Shown here: positions 37,932 to 49,210 of the stretch, in pieces
Numbering within the stretch: the stretch's first letter is position 1
Layout: each line of letters starts with the position of its first letter
Source: Streblospio benedicti
Lineage: Eukaryota; Annelida; Polychaeta; Spionida; Spionidae
Assembly: GCA_019095985.1 (NCBI GenBank)
Contig: CM032663.1
Coordinates: 13,311,571-13,375,570 of the forward strand
Length of the DNA stretch: 64,000 nucleotides
Direction of reading: 5' to 3'
Notes under the pieces: model-generated
What the model saw: the letters and a program-made list of their open reading frames with translations, nothing else
Told to the model about the DNA's origin: nothing
Database searches by the model: none
Made by a program: the position numbers and the translations under genes

Positions 37932-40704
37932 CAAACTGAAATCAAACTCATTGGCCAGCGGTAGATGCGATAGCGTAAAAACACAGTACATGGCATTTAA
38001 TTTTCAACTAGAAACCGCTTTCATCATTCAGTGGTTGGGTTAGTGCTGTTGATGCTATTTCTTCCTATAGAAGAAAGACTAACATAAGCTCAAAGTTGAC
38101 AAGATTCACCCCTGATTCACCTTAGATGTATTAGTTGGCATAGGTGACCTCTCCGTCAGAGAAGAGTTAATCTATGGGGTTATAATGTTTGTTAGGTATA
38201 GTACAACAAACCCAAACTGTAATTCAAACTAATAGAATTGCATATATGATGCGGTAAAGAATCATTAACGTATCCCTTTCCAAAAGACAATGTGCATATT
38301 TAAATAAGGCCTAAAACAGTCCTAACTTATCAACTGTCTTGACCAAATAAGTAGTTTGCATATCAGCATTGACCGTCCCAGGGGATTACACTAGATCAGA
38401 TATGATACGCTTCAGACATGGTCCTCCCCTCAGGTCACGATTTTGGGCATAAATACTTTAAAAGCACATTTTGTGTGAAAGGAGGTTAGAACTCTAATTA
38501 TATGTAGTACATTAATACTTAAGAAACGTCGGTAAACATGCACAGTGGCACTAAAATGTGTCAAACATTAAAAAATTAAAGTTAGATTCATAAAACTCCA
38601 CACAAGCGTATGTTAACATTTCCTATCGTGAAAAAAGAGGTAAAACATTAAAAACATCCCCAAATCAACATTAAGTACACCAAATAGCATATAAACACTG
38701 TAAACAGATGACAAACCCAGCAAAATCCGCCTGACACCCCCAAACGTGCACCCAGATCCTTCTGATCCAATAAGTAAATCGCATTCTCCACGCCGGCAGT
38801 ACTCGGTTTGTAGTAGTGACGGCAGATTCGATTTGTGCCCTGCTCCGTGGCGCACATGACTAGGTAATCCGGCGCATTAGGTAATTGGGTGGAAGAAACG
38901 ACGCCAGACTCGATTGCTAAACAGGACGGCAGCTATACTACTGTGGCATGATGGATCGCTGCGAGATGACTAGTTCTGATGCCTCAGATTCTGGGGTGAT
39001 ACTGTATTGAAAAACATGTGTGTAATTTTGTTCAAGCCAACCTGACTTTCATCGTTGTCAGTGTCCAATATGACTAACATGTTTTAACACTATGGTGGTG
39101 ACAATGTGGCATGATAATAGCATTGCTAGATACCTACATCAAATGTATCGGTTTCTGGGGTAAAGGTGCTATGCACAGTGACATAGTTTTAACATCTTGC
39201 ACATAACATACATACTTGTGCATAGAAGAAATAACAACCGTGCACCAACTCACACAAAACACAAACCACTAGCCACTTTTTTTCATCTGTCAGCCCAAGC
39301 CTCGCTATGGGTCGGGGTCAGGGGGTCACGTGATTGGAGTCGCGTCCCCGGATTGCGGCCGCCGCCATGATGGGGAATTGAGGACGTGATGGTGGAAGCT
39401 GATCCGGGGTTGATCCAGGGGACAGCCATTGTATGTTGAAGGGTGGTGGGCATGAAAGGAACACCAAAGGGCTGCACTTCATCATTTGTGGGCCAGAATG
39501 GCATGCTGAGAACATAGGGTGATAGTAGTGGTCAAATAGGGGCACTTTTTGTAGGGGTGTGGATCATGTTGGTGGGGTTGGGTGGCCATCTTGAAAAGCA
39601 GGGTAGACTGCTCGACTAACTGGGCTGTTAGACCTTATAATGTGTATGACTACCCCACTTATACGCTTAAGCAACATTACAATATTGCATTTAGGAAAAT
39701 GATATCAAAGCGACCTGTATTGCACTTCTTGGGCGTTGTCTTGTGCTGGTTGAATGGATGTATAGCGCCATGTATTTGGGATGTAGACCCAGAGTGATGG
39801 TGGATTTGTTACATACTTTAACATCAACGTATCTACTCAAATTCAATTGCTGTTTCATACTACTATGCTTCCTATTCATCTAGACTTGACAGTTTCACCC
39901 AATACACTAACAATACACTCAATAGAACCATTCTTTCTTTTCTTGCTGGTGCTATTAGTCTTGTCTGCTATTAGATTTTTAGTGAGTTTGTAGAATTACC
40001 ACCATTCTTTTCTAGTTGCTTGATAAACCTTGCCTTGAATATCATGTACTTACTATGCATTGTATATTTTCAGTTTTAATGAGTTTTGTTTCCATTTACT
40101 TTCAGACTGTTTTCTCTTTTTGCCTTTTAGTTTATGTGTGTGTTTATGCTTATTAATATACATGCTTTCTGTTATTGTAGATTCCAGAAGACTTCCAATT
40201 TTACATTCTCTGTTTGTTGTTTAAACTAGAGAGTTTGGTATCAGTATCCCCTAGAATGTCAATGTACATGTATTTGAGCTTTCACCATAAGCGTGTGTTA
40301 TTGATAGATTCCCTATTGTCCAAAATAGAAGATAAAATAGATCATTTTACATGACAATTTTAAACATAATTGTATTATGAATAGTCTAATTTGGCCAGTC
40401 AATATGTTGGCACATGAATAGTAGATCACCATGTTACCAATACTGCTAAGGCTCTATTGAAAAGACTCAAGACAGGGTGCTTGAGAATCCAAACATCCAA
40501 CTCCTCAGTAGAAGAAGCTATGAGAATTTAGCCAAAATGGTAAAACTCCTCTTGAAACCCCCTATATGCAATGTAAAGTATCCCACTAGCCCTCATGATT
40601 GAGACGCAAAACCAAATACTCAAACTCTTTAGTACAGGTTCTTCTCCCACTGCTGTGGCTGCTGCTGCTGACTGACGCTCAAGGGTCATCTCTTTGTCTT
40701 GCAG

Positions 40705-41051
40705 GTCACTCGGGAGTCAACCAGTTGGGCGGCGTCTTCGTCAACGGTCGACCGCTCCCCGACTCCACACGACAGCGCATCATCGAACTCGCACACAGCG
40801 GTGCTCGCCCGTGCGACATCTCGCGGATCCTACAAGTCTCCAACGGCTGCGTCTCCAAGATACTGTGTCGGTACTACGAGACAGGCTCCATCCGGCCAAA
40901 GGCCATCGGCGGCAGCAAGCCACGAGTTGCCACCAGCGACGTGGTGGTGAAGATCGCGCAGTTCAAGCGGGAGTGTCCGTCCATCTTTGCGTGGGAGATC
41001 CGCGACCGCTTGCTCGCGGAGGGCGTGTGTAACCAGGACACGATCCCCAGT
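40705..41051 (+). CDS. Pax6: Pax6 paired-domain exon, copy 1
   Basis: Encodes paired-domain residues 1-116, from [17 protein letters not shown] to [14 protein letters not shown]. The DNA-binding domain has an N-terminal PAI subdomain (beta hairpin and three helices, to about residue 60) and a C-terminal RED subdomain (from about 77). Ile42, Gln44 and Asn47 ([12 protein letters not shown]) are the diagnostic Pax6-type contacts, unlike Gln-Arg-His in Pax2/5/8. The acceptor is TTGCAG at 40704 and the donor GTAAGT at 41052. Entry is phase 1 and exit phase 0, matching exon 52079. Oddities are Cys55 where most Pax proteins have Gly, and Lys66. The whole region is one exon: the vertebrate intron after Gln44 is absent. 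It is followed after 62 nt by a second full copy, and only one can be used per in-frame transcript. Confidence 0.95.
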
Positions 41052-41113
41052 GTAAGTACCGGCACGTTCTACTCAGTTCTCACCGCGCGCATGTCTCGTT
41101 CTGTTCTCGCCAG
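41052..41113 (+). other. 62-nt spacer intron between the two paired exons
   Basis: Runs from GTAAGT to TCGCCAG. At 62 nt it is very short and not a multiple of three. A retained intron or a copy1-copy2 splice both leave the Pax6 frame. The short donor-to-branch distance could also sterically hinder splicing of the two copies to each other, a known way to enforce mutual exclusion. That last point is inference. Confidence 0.8.
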
Positions 41114-41460
41114 GTCACTCGGGGGTCAACCAACTCGGAGGCGTGTTCGTCAACGGTCGACCGCTCCCCGACTCCACGCGACAAAGGATCGTAGAGCTCG
41201 CACACAGTGGCGCTCGTCCTTGTGACATCTCTCGGATCTTACAAGTGTCCAACGGCTGTGTGAGCAAGATCCTCTCGCGGTACTACGAGACGGGCACCAT
41301 CAGACCACGAGCGATCGGAGGAAGCAAGCCCAGAGTGGCCACCAGCGACGTGGTCATCAAAGTCGCGCAGTACAAGAGGGAGTGTCCGTCGATCTTTGCC
41401 TGGGAGATCCGGGACCGACTGCTCGCGGAGAAAGTGTGCAACGAGGAGACCATCCCATCC
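41114..41460 (+). CDS. Pax6: Pax6 paired-domain exon, copy 2
   Basis: Second complete paired-domain exon, 347 nt like copy 1, with acceptor CTCGCCAG (41113), donor GTGAGT (41461) and identical phases. No stop or indel relative to copy 1. Encodes the same 116-residue span with 10 substitutions: I27V, C55S, S62T, K66R, V82I, I84V, F87Y, G107K, Q111E, D112E. I count 65 base differences, so most are silent, and both copies have been kept under purifying selection. Arg66 and Tyr87 match the common Pax6 residues, making copy 2 slightly more canonical. Ile42, Gln44 and Asn47 are kept. The last four substitutions sit around the end of a RED helix and its loop, so specificity or affinity of that half may differ. 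Acts in the nucleus as a sequence-specific transcription factor. Confidence 0.95.
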
Positions 41461-42947
41461 GTGAGTTGTTCAGGGCTTGATAATGAATGGGGTGGAGGAG
41501 AGGAAGACGACTACGAATGCTTATCCTGAGTTTTTTCTTGGGTTCTAATATGCATACCTTACAATAGTATACGTGTAGATAAGTTTTGTAATCTGTGGAA
41601 CCTTTTGTAACGAGCAATGACAGATTCCAAAAGATATATAATAGTATTCCCATTTGAAGACGTCTTATATCCGGGATGCTGATGTATACTGTTGTGACTG
41701 AAAAAAATGATGGTTCTTATAATGGTTTGCATTTTGACATATCCGCTGCATATGTGTGTATCAGCTCATGAATTAGAAAACTTGATGTATAAAAGCAGGT
41801 GTTTGATATTTATATTACTAGATTATTGTGTGATCTAGGGACAGTAAAGGCAAAAAGAGGAATGTCGAATATAAGACTAAAATGAGGATATAGGATTTCT
41901 TGGCCACTTGTATCCCCAATACATTTAGTGATTTTTACTGCAGTAGCATTTCACCCTGTAATGCATACTACTTAGTGGTGTAATATGTGGACATATTACT
42001 GGGTATTGACCGTCTATAATCGCAAGGACGCAGGCGGCCTCTCAAGTACACGATCATGTCATGAGCTGATTTGACCTCAGCCTGGGCCACATTAAATGAG
42101 TGAGTAGTTTTGTAGCACTCTCAATCGCCAGTCAGTTGTAAAGAACCGGGTTATGGCAGCAGCACCCGTATTGGGGACAGTCATTTACACTGCACTTTAT
42201 CATGCATAGTGCTAGGATTTTTTTTCTCACCATTTTGGAGGGTATTTTCAGGGTATTGCTGATGAGAAATGTGTTAGTGTGTCTTAGGAGTTGGTTCCAG
42301 TCCCCAGGAACTGTATTTTTGGGGCTGTGTGAGGTTAGACGGGGATGGATATATTATATCTCCCTGAATTCTTGTATATGAAATAGGTAGATATTTTAGG
42401 CAACGTTTAAGAGTTAAGATGCTGGTTCTATTATAGTGATTATTAGTATTTTATTGAAAATTAACTCTCAAATAGCAATTGTAAAGATTGACCTCAGTGT
42501 TATGGCTTTTGTCTAAACTATTTGATCCAAAATAAATGCACTCCGGTAACGTCTGAATATGACAAAATTCAAAATTTTATTTGTATTGCATCAAAACATT
42601 GATGACTGCCACCATGTCTGATAACCCCTGCAAAATTAAGCAAACTGCAATCCTAATAAAGAGTCCTGATAAAAAGAATGCAATACCAATACATGACAAT
42701 ACTCAACTTCCTAATCCTTGTATAACAAGCCAGAAAAATGCACCATTCACTTTCCCCGGCAGCAATCATGTCTTCTTTCCATGTAGCAAATAATCACCTT
42801 TTAAGCAGGCCGGGAGACAACACACAGCCCCCCCCCCCTCCACCCCCGGGCTAATGTGCTCCTAATAATCATATCTCTTACAAAAGCCCCGCACGGGGTC
42901 ATTATGACGGCTTCCCAGTCAATGAGCTGTTGGCGCAAGACCCGGTA

Positions 42948-43120
42948 GTTAGAGCACAACCTCTGTGTTGAGACCACCACGCAGGTGGTCTCATTACAAG
43001 GGTGGTCTCTTTATACGAGGTCACAGTGCTCTGTTTGTGCAGGTTTGCGATAGAGCAAGCTGTTCTTACTACAGAGGTGGTCTCTTTTTAAGGGTGGTCT
43101 TACTCGGGGGTTCTACTGCA
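42948..43120. repeat. TIR-1 family element
   Basis: Left end AGAGCACAACCTCTGTG, many GGTGGTCTC blocks, right end GGGGGTTCTACTGCAG. About 173 bp, close to full length. Confidence 0.55.
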
Positions 43121-43483
43121 GTTAGTTAGCGTAATGAGCGAGGCTCGGGCGGGGGCTGTCCGCTCCCCGGGAGGGGACGGCCTCAAGGCCCGGGGAGGGG
43201 GGGCAGGGGAGGGACGGCCCGAGAGTGGCGTGGTATTGTGTAACACACGTACAATGGGGGCAAACACAATGGCGGTGATGAGTTTTTGCGCAGCTTTCTT
43301 TCTGCTGTTGTGTTGTCGGTCCATGGCTGCTGTTGCTGTGTCAGAGCTGATGCTGCTGCAAACTTAATACCAGTCACTGACCAACAAGGGGTGCTACTCA
43401 TAGTTCTCAAATCACTCATAACCCTGGTCGTTGGTCAAAATGAGAACCCTGTGTGTGCACTGAAAATGACTAGCTATCCCTGA

Positions 43484-43630
43484 TAGAAACATCTCTATCA
43501 AGACTACTTTTAGGTTGGCCTTGACTGGCCCAATAGTGAGATGTTCTCTGTACTGAGGTCTACTGTGATCTCTTTAAGCTTTGGGGACCTGGAATATGGT
43601 CTTATCATAGAGGTAGTCTCTTCAACGAGG
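43484..43630. repeat. TIR-1 family element, degenerate
   Basis: AGAAACATCTCTATCAAGACTAC at the left and ATCATAGAGGTAGTCTCTTC at the right match family blocks. The ends are eroded. Confidence 0.4.
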
Positions 43631-43859
43631 TAACCTTAAAGCCACAGTGAGATGTAAAATCATCTATCCCTCAACTCTGCTGCAAAATTGCCTAATATGA
43701 CAACAGCACCAATACAATGTGTTCACCTATTGACTATCAGTAAAGTACATAATCTTCAAACCAAAATACTGTCTTTATCAGTGTAGTACTGTTTCACCCG
43801 TCAGTAGTCTGGCCGTGAGCGATAATAGAATAACAGCGCCCTTTATGTCGCGCATAATC

Positions 43860-43965
43860 AGTTAATTTGCCGCCGCCTCCGCCGCCGCCGGGAGCCTCTT
43901 TCTGGAGTGGGGAGAGTTAGGCTGACGAGGGGGCGGGGGTGGGAGGATTAGGCTGGATTATCTCA
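43860..43965. promoter_or_regulatory. GCC-rich cassette with paired GGATTA sites
   Basis: GCCGCCGCCTCCGCCG at 43869-43884 is identical to 24881-24896. It is followed by GGATTA at 43945-43950 and 43955-43960. AGGCTGGATTA is shared with the cassette at 15091. Candidate enhancer of the same type. Confidence 0.4.
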
Positions 43966-44069
43966 GTGCAACTGGTGATTGCTTTAGGTTTTTAGTTATA
44001 ATCGCGTGTTAATCTGTGAGGGATGAGATGATTGAGAGAGATTTGAGGCTTCAGTCTTGAGTTACCTCT

Positions 44070-44200
44070 CTGTTAAGACCACCACTATGAAGAGACCAAC
44101 TCTATACTAAGACAATTTTTCTTGGTACCAAGTCCTCAAAGAGAGACCACTGTAAACTCCATAAACAAAAAACTCCTCTTAATTGAAATCACTTTAAGGC
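44070..44200. repeat. TIR-1 family fragment
   Basis: GTTAAGACCACCACTATGAAGAG and AGAGAGACCACTGTAAACTCC blocks. No intact termini. Confidence 0.4.
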
Positions 44201-47200
44201 AGTGGTCCTCAAAAAAGCAATTTGAGGGTGAAAGCTGAACAACTATAGCTTTATCTAATACAAAATAGCAAATGTTTACATTACACATGCATTTTACAAA
44301 AAACAAAATCAACAGATTTGCTATTAGAAAAGAAAAAAAAACATCTCCACCCTGAGACCCCCACCCTGTGATAGTGACCCTCTGGGTGGCGGCGGCGTTA
44401 ATCCTTGGTCCGTCCCTCGCTAATCCCCTCGCTGACGAGCAGCAGAGCGGAGAAGTCGCTCAACTCACTGGGGATTTGTCACTGCTCAGTGGGCTGATGG
44501 CAGGGGGCGGGGTGGGGAGGGGGCTCCGGGCTGTTAGTTCTCACGGGCAGATCCAGATTCTCAAAAAGGGGGGTCTGCCTATGATTCTGGTGGGTACAAA
44601 CATGACCGTTGTCCGTGTGTGCACATCACAGTGATGTGTGGTGGGTGTTGAGCAAACACTTGTCTGATTTTCACTTGAACTGGGGTACATCGTGGATTTC
44701 ACGGCTTTTCCATTCACACAGCCTTCAAAGTCCATGTTTATGGTATATTCTCTCTATAAGTAATAAGCCGATATAGATAAGGATGGATATAATACTGATC
44801 TGTGCAATCTCTAGATTTGAATGCTATAGCCCCCTCTCTCTATCTCCTCAGTTCTCTATCTATAGTTAGCATGCATTGTAATATGTCAACTCACGGCCTC
44901 AATGAAATAATAAACATGCATGAATACTGCTCTTGTTCCCTCCACTCACACTGTAGCAAAACGATACCCTGGGAGTCTCCCCCCGCGGGGAGAGCTCGGC
45001 GCCCGCTGATTGGTCAATAATTGGGACTAATGAGCAGAAAGAAAAACACGGATTTCAGTTTGATTTGAATTTGAATATTGATGGCGCTTCTAACGGAAGT
45101 GGATTTTGTCTGGATCTGTTGAGTTATTGGTGGAGTGGTGTGGGGTGAGTTTTACACGTCCTTTTGATGTCTAAATATCAGATAAATAATAGGTCATGCG
45201 TGGCATTTATTCATACATTAAAACAGGCTACAACTATGCATCATCTATATAATATTCTGAAAATCAATTGTTAAGGGGAGAAGAAAATAGGCTATTTTAT
45301 AACAGATTAAAGCATTCAATTAATTTTCACTTTATACGAAATTCAATGTTATAGTTGAAACGGTTCATGTTGATACCATTTCTACCAAAAATCACGTCTA
45401 AAGACTAAAGTACTACAAGTCAATGCATGGACTTGGATTAGTTTTCATTTGCAAACATTATGAAATCTTATAGCTTTTGAAAATGTCTATCCATTTCAAT
45501 CCCATTTCTCTCCGTGTTTTAACCCACACCATCCAGTACAAAGAATGCGGCATCCGCCATCCCTCAAACCCTAAACTGACCCTGTCGTCTCTACACCCAA
45601 ACCATGACCCAGTGATAGCGGAAAGGGCCAAATATTCACATTTCTTGTATTATCGCCCTATCATGTGCGGGGACGTGGGTTTTGTTTGGATGCATTTGGG
45701 CGGAAGGAGGTAAGAAATATGGCGGCCGTGACAATGCAGGGGCCTGTTGCGAGGGGCTTTCTTTGGGAGTGCAAAAGCGTGTGATTCTGGCCTTCTCTGG
45801 GTTAATAGTTGGCCAAGTAGTGGATGCTGCTGATGATGTTTGTGTTTGATGAGAACATACAGAAATATTACACTATGTTAGAACCAGCATTCTTTTGATG
45901 ATGATGCAAGTTTCATTCTATATATTGGGCATTATGGATGAGTGTAATTATTTTCAAACATTGTTATGTATGTTTTGTACATGTTTAAAACATTTGAAGA
46001 ACAGTGCTGTTTTTCAAAACCATCAAGGTTAAAACTCTGTTACACTGCCACATAGAAATAATTAGTGGATTGGTGTCTTGATAATGATGGGAAGTGGTTG
46101 GGTTATATGTAGAAATAGGTTGCAGTGGGTATAACAAATATGAATAGTCAGGAAGTGATGCAAGCAATTTGAAGGTGAATTATTATACATCTAAACATTC
46201 AGCACTAATATAGCTAGTAGGCCTATATGTTGAGGTTCAAGATGCTACCATTGGGTTACCGTTAGTATCAAACATCGCACTCTTTGCCTGATTCCCATGT
46301 GATGCAAAGTGTCAAATTAATAATTTGCATGAGAAAATCACAAAACTTTTACACTTTGTCAATATTATTTGAAAACTATTTCTTATACGTGTATAAATTG
46401 ATTACGAAAAGCCAGTCTATACGCCAACATAGCAGAATTCCCTATAGTTCAACAATCTATACACGCGTATAACTGGAAAAAAAGAAATAAAAATGAAAGT
46501 CAATGTAGGTTAGCATTTTATTAATATTAGATGAGGCACAGATATTTTTCCTATCATAAATATTGCAATGAGAGAGAGGGAGAGCTCGGTTGTGTAAGCC
46601 AACATGCTGTTAGTGGTGGTAGAATTTGCTGATTGGAGAAAAACTCTTCTGCTGCCAGCTGGGTGGCGACCTGTGCCAAAGTAAACAGCCGCCGCCACCA
46701 CAGCTGCTGCTGTAGCAAACAGTTGGGATGTTTGTGCAGTAAACACACAGACTAGCCCGGTATCAGCCAACACACGGGCACTGCCAGTCACGGCAGCAGC
46801 TGCCAGCACGGATCACCCAATAGTGTGGTGGGAACACAGGACCAGGCAATGTACTGCAATGCAGGGTGTACATGTTTTAATGATATATTTTACATGGATT
46901 TTGCCCTGTCTCTTTTCATTTCTCTATGTACTAACTGCCATTGTATTGGCACAGCTGAAATGTGCATTGAATAGTATAATTTTGTTGTGTGAAAAACTGA
47001 AAAAAGGCACCAGCACACTGCTATGAAGGTTGTAATAGTAATATTACAAGGACCTTATTTTTTATTTTTTTATTTTATTCTTTATTTTATTTTTGCTATC
47101 TCTAACAGTTCTCTATACATATACTAAGCACGTTGCTAGCACTGAATGGACGAAACTGAAAACATACATTAAATATCACAACAGTGGTTTGTGGAAATAT

Positions 47201-49009
47201 CCCCATGCACTCTACTATGCACAGCAGTAGTAATATTACAACCAGATTCTACGTATTCTCTACGGGATCTGCATTTCTATAAACACAAAGCATCTATAGT
47301 TAAACCTATAGCAGCCTCTGTGAACTGAGATGTGAAATATGAGATAATTTCTAATAGATTTTTTAACCTCTTGCGGCTTGCTTGTTTTACGACATACAAA
47401 GTCGCGCCGGTTTGCGGTTGTCGTAAGAACAAAAGGGGCCAAAATCCACAAGGGTCATGTAATTCAATGATCAGGCCGTGCAGCAATGATCTCTTCACCA
47501 TAACCCCCGCCCCCAGAAGAGAGGGAGAGAGGAGGAGGTCGCGGCGGCAGCGGCCTCCTCGACTGCGCATGCCCACTGGCTACATAGCAACCAAACGAAA
47601 AGCGACTTCCGCTCGAATAAGTGTCTAATCGGGTGGAAGGGAAAGATGCAGTATGTCGGCTGCGGCCTGGTATTATAATACAGGGCTGTGTGTGTTTTTA
47701 AACACACGCAGTACACTAGGCCAGTATTGTGGCCTGCGTTGGGGGGTAGTTTGGGCCACGGGAATGCAGTATTGGCGGAAATTTCGTTTGTGATGTAAAT
47801 TGGCTTTGAAAACACTGCTGACCTGGGTGGGGGTTGGTATAGAGGGTGATGGGGCTGTAGGGGGGAGAAGTCAGGACGTGGTTTGAATGGTGACAGTTAC
47901 GGGGAGGGTCGGGGCACACCTTTACCACGCTATTTGCATATGGTGATGCTTATAATAGACATCTGTGCTCTTTGTCAAGGTTGTGAGGCTTATTTCAAAG
48001 GGAAGGCATGTGATTTTATATAGGAGTGCTGCATGTATTAGGAAATCGGATAAATGCATTAGCAATGCAGATTCATCTTGCACTTGCATTAGAGAATTTA
48101 TACTAGCAAATACAGTGAGCAATAGTGGCTTTTGAAGACCCTGCCAATCAATATGACTACTCTATCCCCGGGGAACATCTAAAAAGACAACCAGATATGT
48201 TGCAAAAACAAAACAAAAAATACACAAAAAACATCCTAGCATGCTTTAAACCAAGCACAAATACTCCACACTAAGCTCCAACAGCCAAATATAGTGCCAC
48301 CAACAAAGTCACACAATCAGGCTGGATTCATATTAACGACCTGAACAAGCAAGGCCGCTGACGGGGAACTCCCCCTAATTAGGTCCAGGGAATCCCCCGC
48401 CCGCCTCGCTTCCACGTGCTGTATACAATGGGAGTCTCGAGTAATCTCGGCTCCTCTCTACACACGGGATTTATCTCCTGTTGGAGATGTAAGCGTGCGT
48501 TGCCTGGCAACCGATATGACGTTGCTAGTGCTGCTGTTGTCGCTGTGCACGTGAAGGTGGTTAATTTTGGATGTCAGGGCTTCTCAATTCTGCCCCCGTG
48601 TACATTTATGCGTTGTTTATACAGATAGACAAGGCAACGTACAATGCACTACAACTCAATTGAATTATTTTTGTAAATGTGATGAGACTTTGTAAATTGC
48701 AAATGATCAGAGTTGATCCTATACCATTGTAGGAAATGTACGAAAAAAACATCATATTATCATTTCGTTATCAAATGTACTACCAAGGTACACAAGGCCT
48801 ATATATTTTTTCTAAAGTAAGTATTTGAGGCAGGATTTTAAGGAGAATAAAACTACTCCTCATCCAGTATTATAACTCATTGCTTTTTTCCATATCCACA
48901 ACCAACACACAAAATAAACCACCAACCACCACCAACTACCGACAGCAAATGCTGCTGCAGCAACAAGTTTTTTTTGTAAAGCAAACACGGCTGTGCCACT
49001 GTGAGTGTA

Positions 49010-49210
49010 ACCCAACCCGCCGGCGGGGGCTCTGTTGCCACCGCTCGGTCCCCAATGGCAAACACGCCGCCTATTTACACGCCAGTCCCTCGCCGTCACC
49101 CTCGCGTCCTCCGCGTCCCGGCTCCCGGGCGGCCGTGGCCTCCTGCCCCGGGGCCGGCTGCGTGGATCCCCCGAGGCCCCGGCAGCGACACTCCGCCATA
49201 TGTTAGCGGC
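49010..49210. other. GC-rich island with overlapping open frames
   Basis: CpG-dense, proline/arginine-rich in several frames on both strands. One plus-strand frame starts at an ATG near 49058 (MANTPPIYTPVPRR). It lies inside the intron that splits the paired domain after residue 116, so a normal extra coding exon here is implausible. Regulatory DNA or an unrelated short transcript is more likely. Confidence 0.3.

Larger units (their letters stand above)
16669..40704 (+). other. Intron 3 of Pax6 (24 kb)
   Basis: Largest intron in the window. It alternates AT-rich stretches (for example 16700-18000, 35200-36350 and 39800-40600) with short CpG-rich islands, listed individually, and TIR-1 elements. 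It has a T-run with one G break at 37898-37931, CAR-triplet-rich DNA at 24555-24690 and TCAA tetranucleotides near 30705-30722. No coding exon passes inspection. The acceptor is CTCTTTGTCTTGCAG at 40704. Confidence 0.65.

Noticed and set aside
40599-41225. A 208-codon open frame running from intron through paired copy 1 and into copy 2
   Set aside because: It starts at TTG, crosses the clear acceptor at 40704 and the donor at 41052, and is out of frame in copy 2. It is the exon plus read-through, not a separate protein.
46640-46810. Possible gene suggested by Ala/Val-rich minus-strand frame
   Set aside because: The composition comes from GCC/CTG triplet-rich low-complexity DNA; no splice or domain evidence.
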